The notes under the pieces: generated by a model
The model's input: the letters and a program-made list of their open reading frames with translations, nothing else
Database searches by the model: none
Told to the model about the DNA's origin: nothing
Shown: one piece after another, positions 7,531 through 18,102 of the stretch
How positions within the stretch are numbered: position 1 is the first letter of the stretch
Layout: each line of letters begins with the position of its first letter
Translations under genes and position numbers: made by a program
DNA from: JBHHZM01 sp046758065
GTDB lineage: Bacteria > Pseudomonadota > Alphaproteobacteria > JAAXGF01
Direction of reading: 5' to 3'
DNA: 34,549 bases
NCBI GenBank assembly: GCA_046758065.1
Contig: JBHHZM010000017.1
Coordinates: forward strand, 1 to 34,549

Positions 7531-7669
7531 CCCGGGGTGGCCCGGGAAAGAGGGAGTCGATGTCCGCGTGTCCCGAACGCATCGCGCGTTCGGGGAGAAG
7601 CGCCGCAGGATTGTGCGGCGCCGACGCGTTTCCGGCGCGGGCGCGCGTGCGTCTCCCGAAACAGGGAGG
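7531..7669 (+). promoter_or_regulatory. Structured 5' leader with SD-sequestering hairpin (candidate cis-regulatory RNA)
   Basis: Four successive hairpins are visible. The first has CCCGGG arms at 7531-7536 and 7541-7546. The second has 9-bp arms CCCGAACGC (7572-7580) and GCGTTCGGG (7586-7594). The third has 8-bp arms GCGCCGCA (7600-7607) and TGCGGCGC (7614-7621). The fourth has CTCCC (7653-7657) and GGGAG (7664-7668), where the second arm is the ribosome-binding site of the transporter gene. Burying the ribosome site is a classic translational switch. The downstream binding protein is of NMT1 type, and the NMT1-motif RNA (xanthine riboswitch) is known upstream of such genes, but I cannot match its consensus by eye. 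GC-rich sequence makes chance stems easier. Confidence 0.5.
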
Positions 7670-7676
7670 AATATCA

Positions 7677-8663
7677 ATGCGAAAGTCTCAAGGGTTGCTC
7701 ATCCCGTTGTTCGCGGCGGTCGTGATCGCCGCATCCGCCTTCTCCGCAACGGCGATCGCCAAGCCGCTCAAGCTCGCCTATTCCACCTGGGTCGGTTACG
7801 GCCCGTGGTTCATCGCGCAGGAAAAGGGCTACTTCAAACAGGAAGGCGTCGACGTCGAGCTGATCAATATCGAAGATCCCAAGCTCCGGTTCGCGGCGCT
7901 CGCCGCGGGACGTCTGGACGCGCTCTGCACGACCGTCGATACGCTGCTGCTCTATCTGAAGCCCGGGATCAAGTACCAGTATCTCTTTGCGATCGACGAC
8001 TCCAACGGCGGCGACGGCGTCGTCGCCAACAAGGACATCAAATCGGTCGCGGACCTCAAGGGCAAGAAGGTCGCCTTCCTCGAAGGCTCGACCTCGCATT
8101 TTTACTTGAGCGTGCTGTTGCGCAAAGCGGGGCTGAGGGAAGCCGACATCGACGGCGTGAATATGACGGCGGGCGACGCCGGCAGCGCCTTCGTTGCCGG
8201 CCAGGTCGACGCCGCCGTGACGTGGGAGCCCTGGCTTACGCGCGGCAAGATGGCGCCCCAAGGCCATCTGCTGACCGACAGTTCGACGACTCCGGGCCTC
8301 ATCACCGACATCGCCCTCGCGCCGGTCGACGTGATTAAGTCTCGCGCCGGCGATCTGAAGGCGCTGGCGCGCGCCTGGAACCGCGCCGTCCAGTTCGTCA
8401 AGAGCAACCCCGATGAAGCCAACGCCATCATGGCCAAAGGGGTCGGCGGGTGGCTAAAGGATCCGAAGGTGTTCGCCGAGACGCTTCAAGGGATCGTCTA
8501 TTACGACGCCGCCAAGACCAAAGCCTTTTTCGGCACCTCGGACAGCCCGGGACCGATGTCGACGACGGTGCAGAACGCCATCGACATCTGGTCGGACCTC
8601 GGCAAGGTGCAGGTCCCGGTGACGCCCAAGGATTTGGTCAACTACGACTTCATCGTCGAGTGA
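7677..8663 (+). CDS. ABC transporter substrate-binding protein (NMT1/SsuA/TauA type)
   Basis: The 328-residue periplasmic ligand-binding protein captures substrate for the permease and ATPase encoded next. It has a signal peptide (about 1-28, ending SATAIA), then KLAYSTWVGYGPWFIAQEKGYFKQEGVDVELI, typical of the nitrate/sulfonate/taurine/thiamine-precursor group. Later segments LAAGRLDALCTTVDT, VADLKGKKVAFLEGSTSHFYLSVLL and VDAAVTWEPWLT also fit the group. The ATG at 7677 follows AGGGAGGA; an in-frame ATG at 7560 would add 39 residues before the signal peptide and is less likely. The substrate is not readable; the downstream 5-oxoprolinase hints at a cyclic amide such as pyroglutamate or a hydantoin. 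Confidence 0.92.
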   Translation: MRKSQGLLIPLFAAVVIAASAFSATAIAKPLKLAYSTWVGYGPWFIAQEKGYFKQEGVDVELINIEDPKLRFAALAAGRLDALCTTVDTLLLYLKPGIKYQYLFAIDDSNGGDGVVANKDIKSVADLKGKKVAFLEGSTSHFYLSVLLRKAGLREADIDGVNMTAGDAGSAFVAGQVDAAVTWEPWLTRGKMAPQGHLLTDSSTTPGLITDIALAPVDVIKSRAGDLKALARAWNRAVQFVKSNPDEANAIMAKGVGGWLKDPKVFAETLQGIVYYDAAKTKAFFGTSDSPGPMSTTVQNAIDIWSDLGKVQVPVTPKDLVNYDFIVE

Positions 8664-8679
8664 CGCCCGTGGCAATTCG

Positions 8680-9483
8680 GTGAAAGGTTCCCGTCTCGCG
8701 GCGTATCTCGCACCGAAGACGGAAATACCGGCGCGCGTATACCTTTCGCTCAGTGTCCTGAGCGGAATCACCGTCGTCGGTTTGTGGTGCGTTCTGGCCT
8801 ATGGCGGTTTCGTGCGCGCCGACTTCCTGCCGACGCCGGATGCCGTGCTGATCGCCGCCTACCGGATGACCGGCGACGGGTCGCTGCCGCAGCACGCGTG
8901 GTCCAGCATCGTCGTCATTTACTCCGGCTTCGTCCTGGCTTCGGTTCTGGCGGTGCCGCTCGGCATCCTGATGGGCAGCTTCAAGGTCGTCGAGGCGTTG
9001 ATCGAGCCGATCACGAACTTCGTCCGCTACCTGCCGGTCAGCGCCTTGATCCCGCTTCTCATCCTTTGGATCGGCATCGGCATCGAGGAGAAGATCGCGG
9101 TCATCTTCCTGGGCACGTTCTTCCAGCAGATCATCCTGATCGCCGACGTCTCGGCCCGGGTGTCGAGGGACTTGCTCGACGTGTCGTACACGCTGGGTGC
9201 GAGCCGCAGGCAAGTGTTCACGCGCGTTCTGGTCCCCGCCACCCAGCCCGGGGTGATGGATACGCTGCGCGTCACCATGGGCTGGGCCTGGACCTATCTG
9301 GTGGTGGCCGAACTGGTGGCGGCGAACAGCGGACTCGGCTACATGATTCTCAACGCCATGCGCGGGCTGTTCACCGATGTGATCTTTCTCGGCATCCTGG
9401 TGATCGGCCTTCTCGGTCTCATCACCGACCAGTTCCTGAAATTCGTGCGGCGCGCGCTGCTGCCATGGTCTGAAGGGACCTAA
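8680..9483 (+). CDS. ABC transporter permease (SsuC/TauC type)
   Basis: The 267-residue inner-membrane channel subunit has about six hydrophobic helices (for example GITVVGLWCVLAYGGF, ASVLAVPLGILMG, VSALIPLLILWIGIG, VIFLGILVIGLLGLI). The cytoplasmic EAA loop that docks the ATPase is visible as LLDVSYTLGASRRQVFTRVLVPATQP. The GTG at 8680 is the only sensible start: it is 16 bases past the previous stop and leads straight into the first helix. It belongs to the BPD_transp_1 family and pairs with its neighbours as one importer. Confidence 0.92.
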   Translation: MKGSRLAAYLAPKTEIPARVYLSLSVLSGITVVGLWCVLAYGGFVRADFLPTPDAVLIAAYRMTGDGSLPQHAWSSIVVIYSGFVLASVLAVPLGILMGSFKVVEALIEPITNFVRYLPVSALIPLLILWIGIGIEEKIAVIFLGTFFQQIILIADVSARVSRDLLDVSYTLGASRRQVFTRVLVPATQPGVMDTLRVTMGWAWTYLVVAELVAANSGLGYMILNAMRGLFTDVIFLGILVIGLLGLITDQFLKFVRRALLPWSEGT

Positions 9484-9486
9484 GCC

Positions 9487-10284
9487 TTGGCAAAGCTGGT
9501 GATCGACCGCGCCACGGTGCGCTTCACGACCCGGCAGGCGGGCGATGTGACGGCGCTCGCCGAGATTTCGCTCGAAATCGCCGACCGCGAGTTCTCGGTG
9601 ATCGTGGGTCCTTCCGGCTGCGGCAAGTCGACCCTGTTGCGCCTCCTGGCCGGGCTGTTGGAACCGACCACAGGCCAAGTCCGGCTCGACGACGAAGCGA
9701 TCACCGGGCCGTCGCGCGAGCGCGGAATGGTCTTCCAGTCGTACACCCTGTTCCCCTGGTTGAGCGTGCGCGAAAACGTCGAGTTCGGCCTCGCGCTCGG
9801 CGGCAAACCGGGCTCCGAGCGCGCCGCGGTCGCCCGCCGCTACATCGACCAGATCGGCCTCAACGGCTTCGAGGACGCCTATCCCGGTCAGCTTTCGGGC
9901 GGCATGATGCAGCGTGTCGCGCTGGCGCGGGCGCTGGCCAACGACCCCAAGGTTCTGCTGATGGACGAGCCGTTCGGCGCGCTCGACAGCCAGACGCGTT
10001 CGCTGATGCAGGAACTGCTTCTCAATATCTGGGAGAAGTTCCACAAGACGGTGCTGTTCATCACTCACGACGTCGAGGAAGCGCTGTTCCTCGGCGACCG
10101 GGTCTACGTCATGACGGCGCGGCCGGGACGGATCAAAGAGGAAATCGTCGTTCCGATCCCGCGCCCGCGCACGGTCGAGGTGCTGACGTCGCCGGAGTTC
10201 GTCGATTTGAAGCGCCGGGTGATTGCCCTGATTCGCGAAGAGGCGCTAAAGGCGGTAGCCGAAGCCCCACCGGTGAAGGACTGA
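9487..10284 (+). CDS. ABC transporter ATP-binding protein (SsuB/TauB type)
   Basis: The 265-residue ATPase energises the importer. Walker A GPSGCGKST is at about 41-49, the Q-loop is in MVFQSYTLFPWLSV, the signature is LSGGMMQRVALARAL, Walker B is LLMDEPFGALD, and the switch histidine is in FITHDVEEALFLGDRV. All are intact. It starts at TTG (9487-9489), three bases after the permease stop, with AAGGGACC upstream as ribosome site. The C-terminal stretch RPGRIKEEIVVPIPRPR is typical of nitrate/sulfonate/taurine-type ATPases. Confidence 0.93.
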   Translation: MAKLVIDRATVRFTTRQAGDVTALAEISLEIADREFSVIVGPSGCGKSTLLRLLAGLLEPTTGQVRLDDEAITGPSRERGMVFQSYTLFPWLSVRENVEFGLALGGKPGSERAAVARRYIDQIGLNGFEDAYPGQLSGGMMQRVALARALANDPKVLLMDEPFGALDSQTRSLMQELLLNIWEKFHKTVLFITHDVEEALFLGDRVYVMTARPGRIKEEIVVPIPRPRTVEVLTSPEFVDLKRRVIALIREEALKAVAEAPPVKD

Positions 10285-10451
10285 GAGTCGCGGGGATCGC
10301 GCAACCTGACGTATAAACTTTCTGATTCCGGCGGATCGTCATCCCGGGTTTCCCGGTTGATGGAGGCTCTCATCGCCCTTTGCCCTTCAATTTCAGAGAC
10401 GACGGCGGAGACGGGCCGCGCCGGCCGAGTGGCGACCCGGGGAGGGTCGGG

Positions 10452-14087
<3,636 letters not shown>

Positions 14088-14114
14088 CTCAGGCTGGGAG
14101 CGTCGCATGTCGGT

Positions 14115-14131
14115 CCGCATTTCGGATGCGG
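14115..14131 (+). terminator. Hairpin downstream of 5-oxoprolinase
   Basis: Perfect 6-bp arms CCGCAT / ATGCGG flank a TTCGG loop, 27 bases past the stop codon. No T-run follows, so it may be only a transcript-end stem or part of the IS debris that begins nearby. Confidence 0.35.
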
Positions 14132-14185
14132 CGATGTCCCGATCCGTGTTGAAATTGGTTTGGCAGGCATCGCGAGTTGAAGAGG

Positions 14186-14521
14186 CTATGCGGCCTTGGT
14201 GATGGTTTCAATGGCGGATTTGGCTTTCGCCTTTGTCAAGTTCTCGTGGAGAGCATTTCGCAGGATCGGCAGTTGCCGATAGGCCTTGAGGCGGCGGAAG
14301 GTCTTCTGGGCTTCGAGCAGACCAGCGGCGGTCCAGCGCAGGGCCATTTCGGCGTTTCGCCAGCGCTTGACGTTGCGCTGCACGGTCCTGACGGTGCCCA
14401 GCGCGTTCTCGATGATGTTGGTGCAGGCATGACCTTCCCCCTGGATTAGGGCCACGTGGTCTGAGAGTCCTCTCTGTTGATCATAGATCGCAAGGGCAGC
14501 TGAGCGGAGCCCTTGCGTAGC
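14186..14521 (-). pseudogene. IS256/Mutator-type transposase, C-terminal remnant
   Basis: About 111 codons of a transposase tail remain. Reading from 14521 downward, the frame gives SALAAIYDQQRGLSD, then TNIIENALGTVR, which matches the TNPIE(S/N) block of Mutator transposases. It continues with NVKRWRNAEMALRWTAAG and TFRRLKAYRQLPILRNAL, and ends at a natural TAG (14186-14188). The frame is blocked by a TGA at 14522-14524, and nothing upstream resembles the catalytic N-terminal two thirds, so the element is dead. The methionine-like GTG at 14453-14455 is internal and not a real start. Confidence 0.75.
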
Positions 14522-14539
14522 TCAAGCGAAGCTGCCCGT

Positions 14540-14601
14540 GTTGCCAGATAGGCTGCCGACGTCTGGTAGCCGAAGACCGAGTGCGACCTGACGCAATTCC
14601 G
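14540..14601 (-). pseudogene. Possible IS3-type OrfB C-terminal scrap
   Basis: The minus frame reads NCVRSHSVFGYQTSAAYLA, which resembles the RPHSALGYQTPAAY block near the end of IS3-family OrfB transposases. It abuts the IS256-type remnant, suggesting nested or adjacent insertions. The match covers only about 20 residues with no conserved catalytic residue, so it is weak. The remaining bases to the glycosyltransferase start show nothing else I can name. Confidence 0.3.
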
Positions 14602-14683
14602 TGCCACGAACAAAAGCGGATCCGGTGTCACGTAAGGTTGTCGTAAGCTGCGCTTGTTAATCAGCGCCGGCAGCAAGGATGAC

Positions 14684-15514
14684 ATGGGGGCAGCGATGAT
14701 GAAGCAAACGTTGGAGGACGCCGCATCCTTTCCTCAAACCCGGGATCACGAAGATCCGACGGAAGCCTCGCAGGTGGCGCTGTCCGTGGTCGTTCCCGTG
14801 CGCGACGAGGCCGGGAATATCGCGCCGCTCGTCCATGAGATTTGCGAAGCGCTGGAAGGCGCTTGCGCGTTCGAGATCGTTTATGTCGACGACGGCAGCA
14901 ACGACGGCACCGCCGCCGAACTTGCCGACGCCATGCGGGCGTTTCCCCGGCTGCGCGGCTTTCGACACGCGCAGGGATTGGGCCAGAGCGCGGCCTTGCG
15001 CAGCGGAATCCTTCAGGCGCAAGGAGCGCTCATCGCCACCCTCGACGGTGACGGGCAGAACGATCCGGCCGACATCCCGCGGCTTCTCGATGCGTTCCGC
15101 GCCGCCGGAGCACCGCCTGCCCTCGGCATGGTTGCAGGAGAGCGCAGCGAACGACAGGACAATGCGCTGCGCAGGCTTTCGTCCCGGATCGCCAACCGAT
15201 TCCGTGGCTTTCTTCTCCACGACGGGGCGGCTGACACGGGGTGCGGGATCAAGCTGTTGCGTCGCGAGGCGTTTCTCGCCCTGCCCTATTTCGACCACAT
15301 GCATCGTTTCCTGCCGGCGCTGATGCGGCGCGAAGGATACGAGATTCTGTTCGTCCCGGTCGGTCATCGCCCCCGGCTGCGGGGGCGGTCGAAATACGGC
15401 GTGTTCAATCGTCTCTGGGTCGGAATCGTGGATCTGATCGGCGTCATCTGGCTCCAGCGGCGTTGCCGGGGCGCGCATCTCATCTACGAACGTCTCGACG
15501 GGATCCCGCAGTGA
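14684..15514 (+). CDS. Glycosyltransferase family 2, DPM1/ArnC-like
   Basis: The 276-residue GT-A fold enzyme resembles dolichol/undecaprenyl-phosphate sugar transferases, which load a sugar onto a lipid carrier at the inner face of the membrane. It shows SVVVPVRDEAGNIAPLV, the nucleotide-binding VDDGSNDGT, and the metal-binding stretch LDGDGQNDP. The acceptor region GIKLLRREAFLALPYFDHMHRFLPALMRREG and RPRLRGRSKYG are also visible. It has no C-terminal helices, unlike ArnC. The ATG at 14684 follows AAGGA; ATG at 14696 is a close alternative. Its stop overlaps the next GTG, so it would feed lipid-linked sugar to the ArnT-like enzyme two genes on. Confidence 0.88.
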   Translation: MGAAMMKQTLEDAASFPQTRDHEDPTEASQVALSVVVPVRDEAGNIAPLVHEICEALEGACAFEIVYVDDGSNDGTAAELADAMRAFPRLRGFRHAQGLGQSAALRSGILQAQGALIATLDGDGQNDPADIPRLLDAFRAAGAPPALGMVAGERSERQDNALRRLSSRIANRFRGFLLHDGAADTGCGIKLLRREAFLALPYFDHMHRFLPALMRREGYEILFVPVGHRPRLRGRSKYGVFNRLWVGIVDLIGVIWLQRRCRGAHLIYERLDGIPQ

Positions 15515-15780
15515 CCGCCGAAGCGGTCTGGGTCGCCATCGGTCTCGCCGGGCAAGGCGTTTTCGCCAGCCGTTTCCTGGTGCAATGGATTTACAGCGAA
15601 CGCGTGGGGAAAAGCATCGTGCCTCTCGCGTTCTGGTATCTCAGCATCCTGGGCGGCATCACCCTGTTGACCTACGCCCTCTGGCGTCGCGATCCGGTGT
15701 TCATCGTCGGGCAAAGTTTCGGCCTGTTCATCTATTTGCGAAACCTCGTGCTGCTGAGACGACAGGCCCGTGACGGTTAA
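15511..15780 (+). CDS. Lipid-A-disaccharide synthase N-terminal domain (LAB_N) membrane protein
   Basis: An 89-residue, mostly hydrophobic protein of the LAB_N family: VAIGLAGQGVFASRFLVQWIYSE, then a helix around FWYLSILGGITLLTYALW, then FIVGQSFGLFIYLRNLVLL. Such stand-alone domains commonly sit between a GT2 and an ArnT-like GT39 gene, as here. The biochemical role is not established; it may help handle the lipid-linked sugar. The GTG start overlaps the GT2 stop as GTGA, and the last 11 bases overlap the following gene. Confidence 0.85.
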   Translation: MTAEAVWVAIGLAGQGVFASRFLVQWIYSERVGKSIVPLAFWYLSILGGITLLTYALWRRDPVFIVGQSFGLFIYLRNLVLLRRQARDG

Positions 15781-17398
15781 GCGAAGCACGGAGACGGCGC
15801 GCGCCAAGACGGGCGAAGCGCTGGTCATCACGCTGGCGTTCTGGGCAATCGCGACGGCCGTGAGCATCGGCCTCCGGCCCGTGCTGCCGGTGGACGAGAC
15901 CCGTTACCTTAGCGTTGCATGGGAGATGTGGTGGCGGAGCGACTTCCTCGTTCCGTATCTCAACGGCGAGCCCTACCCCGACAAGCCCCCTCTCGTCTTC
16001 TGGCTCATCCACCTCGCCTGGTGGCTCACCGGCGTCAACGAAACGGCCGCCCGGCTGGTATCCGTGCTGTTCGGAGTGGGCAGCACCGGGCTTGCCGTGT
16101 GGCTGACGCGGCTGCTCTGGCCCGAGCGACCGGAAATCGCCGCTCTCAGCCCCATAATTCTGGTGTCGCTGCCGTTCTTCATGCTGTTCGGCACCCTCGT
16201 GATGTTCGACGTGCCGCTCACCTTTTTCGTCCTTCTGGGGCTGGTGGCGGTGGTGAAGACGGCCCGCGGCGGCGCGCGCTGGTGGTGGTGCCTGTTTGCC
16301 CTGGCGGCCGGCGGCGGCATCCTGACCAAGGGCCCCATCGCCCTTCTCCATCTTCTTCCGGCGCCGCTTCTGGCGCCGTTGTGGTGGCCGCGCGAGCGCC
16401 CTACGTCCTGGCGCCCTTGGTACGGGTTGGTGGCGCTCGCTTCGCTGGCGGGCGCGGCCCTGGCGCTGGCCTGGGCCTTGCCGGCCGCAGCGGCGGGCGG
16501 CGAGGATTACGCCTATGCGATCCTGTGGCGCCAAACGGCGGGCCGCATGGTGGTGTCGTTCGCGCACGCCCGGCCCTGGTGGTTCTATCCGGCGCTGCTC
16601 CCCGTCATGCTCTATCCCTGGGGCTGGACGCCGGCGCTTTGGCGTGGTCTTTCGGCGCGGCGCTTCAGGGAGACCGGCTTGGCGTTCTGCCTCGCCTGGG
16701 GCGTGCCGCCGTTTCTCGTCCTCATGGCGATCAGCGGCAAGCAGCCGCATTACCTGCTTCCCCTGCTGCCGGCTTTCGCCATCGCGGCGGCGCGGCTGCT
16801 TTCCGACACCGACATCGGCCGCAAAGCGAGCGATCTCGCGGTTCCCGCCGTAATGCCGATCGCCATGGGACTCGTCGTGATCCTGGGTCCGTCGCTGTCG
16901 CCGGCGCTTCTGGATCTGTTTCCGGAAAAACGGATCCCTTCCTGGATCGCGGACATTCCCCCGCAATGGGGAGGCGCGCTGATCGCAGGCTCGGTCCTGC
17001 TCTCCCTCGCGGCAGGCCGGACGTCGTGGCGTGCCGTTCTCGGCACCGCGGCGTATACCGTCATTATTTTCGTGACGGCGAACGCGGTCGGGAATGCCGC
17101 GGTGTTCCGAATCTACGACCTGGCGCGCATCAGCGCCTACTTGGGCGCGCATCAGGACGTTCCGATAGCCTATAATAGCCATTACACGGGCGAGTTCGGT
17201 TTCCTCGGCCGACTCAAGCGTCCCATCGTTTGGGTATACGACGGCAAGATGAAACAGTGGATGAAGGCCCATCCCGGCGGGCGTGTCATCCTGCGCTACA
17301 AGGAGACGCCGAGCTATGTTTCGAGCGCGCCCGTACTCGAACAGCAATACCGGGGCCACCGCCTCGGAATATGGGCGGTCCCGGAGGAGAGCGAATAG
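15770..17398 (+). CDS. ArnT-like glycosyltransferase family 39 (lipid A/envelope sugar transfer)
   Basis: A 542-residue polytopic membrane glycosyltransferase of the PMT/ArnT type (GT-C fold). The first periplasmic loop carries the acidic pair in LPVDETRYLSVAWEM (about 40-52), followed by PYLNGEPYPDKPPLVFWL, the ArnT hallmark. Around ten or more hydrophobic helices follow, with a soluble C-terminal domain (RISAYLGAHQDVPIAYNSHYTGEFGFL). It would use an undecaprenyl-linked sugar to decorate lipid A or another envelope glycan. It starts at GTG 15770, inside the end of the LAB_N gene. A two-component system begins 26 bases downstream, suggesting dedicated control. Confidence 0.9.
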   Translation: MTVKRSTETARAKTGEALVITLAFWAIATAVSIGLRPVLPVDETRYLSVAWEMWWRSDFLVPYLNGEPYPDKPPLVFWLIHLAWWLTGVNETAARLVSVLFGVGSTGLAVWLTRLLWPERPEIAALSPIILVSLPFFMLFGTLVMFDVPLTFFVLLGLVAVVKTARGGARWWWCLFALAAGGGILTKGPIALLHLLPAPLLAPLWWPRERPTSWRPWYGLVALASLAGAALALAWALPAAAAGGEDYAYAILWRQTAGRMVVSFAHARPWWFYPALLPVMLYPWGWTPALWRGLSARRFRETGLAFCLAWGVPPFLVLMAISGKQPHYLLPLLPAFAIAAARLLSDTDIGRKASDLAVPAVMPIAMGLVVILGPSLSPALLDLFPEKRIPSWIADIPPQWGGALIAGSVLLSLAAGRTSWRAVLGTAAYTVIIFVTANAVGNAAVFRIYDLARISAYLGAHQDVPIAYNSHYTGEFGFLGRLKRPIVWVYDGKMKQWMKAHPGGRVILRYKETPSYVSSAPVLEQQYRGHRLGIWAVPEESE

Positions 17399-17424
17399 CG
17401 CGATCGCCGGGCCCGAGGCTGGCG

Positions 17425-18102
17425 ATGCGGTTGCTCCTGATCGAGGATGAACGAGAGCTCGGCCGGCTGACCGCGGCGAACTTGGAACGGGCCGGTTTCA
17501 GGGTCGACCTGGTGGGGACGATGGACGAGGCCGAAACGGCGGTTCGTACCGCCCGCTACGACCTGACGATACTCGATCTCGGCCTTCCCGACGGCGACGG
17601 AATGACGTTCCTCAAGACCATGCGGGCCGGCGGCGACGTGGCGCCGATCCTCGTTCTCACCGCCCGGGATTCGATCGAGGATCGCGTCGCGGGCCTCGAC
17701 GCGGGCGCCGACGACTACCTCCTCAAGCCGTTCGCGATGGCCGAGCTCCTGTCGCGTGTAAAGGCGCTTCTGCGCCGGCCGAGGCATTCACTCGGCACGT
17801 TCCTGGAGGTCGGCAACGTCGCACTCGACACCGCTGCCCGCTCGGTGGAGATCGGCGGCGTCGCGACCCTCATGCCGCGCCGCGAGCTGGCGCTGCTCGA
17901 AGCGTTGCTGCGCAACGAGAACCACGTCGTCAGCCGCGAAATCCTCGAAGACCGACTCTACGGGTTCGACGATGACGTGGGCCCGAACGCACTCGAGGTC
18001 AACGTTCACCGTCTCCGACGCCGGCTCGATCAGGCGGGGGCGAGCGTGCGGATCCACACGGTGCGCGGCATCGGATATCTGCTGGAAGCGGACAAGCCGT
18101 GA
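17425..18102 (+). CDS. OmpR-family response regulator (QseB/PmrA-like)
   Basis: A 225-residue DNA-binding regulator. The receiver domain (about 1-115) has the acidic pair in LLLIEDERE, phospho-acceptor Asp51 in LTILDLGLPDGDG, the threonine in LVLTARD, and Lys101 in LLKPF. A winged-helix domain follows (about 125-225), with the transactivation loop ALEVNVHRLRRRLD and the closing IHTVRGIGYLLEADKP. The ATG at 17425 follows CGAGG. The kinase gene overlaps its stop as GTGA, so the pair is coupled. Position directly after the ArnT-like operon recalls PmrAB control of lipid A modification, but this is inference. Confidence 0.93.
   Translation: MRLLLIEDERELGRLTAANLERAGFRVDLVGTMDEAETAVRTARYDLTILDLGLPDGDGMTFLKTMRAGGDVAPILVLTARDSIEDRVAGLDAGADDYLLKPFAMAELLSRVKALLRRPRHSLGTFLEVGNVALDTAARSVEIGGVATLMPRRELALLEALLRNENHVVSREILEDRLYGFDDDVGPNALEVNVHRLRRRLDQAGASVRIHTVRGIGYLLEADKP

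Noticed and set aside
7560..7676. Upstream in-frame ATG that would extend the ABC binding protein by 39 residues
   Set aside because: It would place a non-hydrophobic Arg-rich stretch ahead of a perfect signal peptide; the ATG at 7677 has its own ribosome site. The region is better read as a structured leader.
10344..10356. CCGGG-TTT-CCCGG hairpin after the ABC ATPase gene as a terminator
   Set aside because: Five base pairs with a three-base loop and no T-run; common by chance at this GC content.
14446..14685. A 79-codon minus-strand frame across the IS debris as a complete gene
   Set aside because: It runs out of frame through the IS256-type tail and only a 20-residue patch resembles a transposase; treated as scrap, not a gene.
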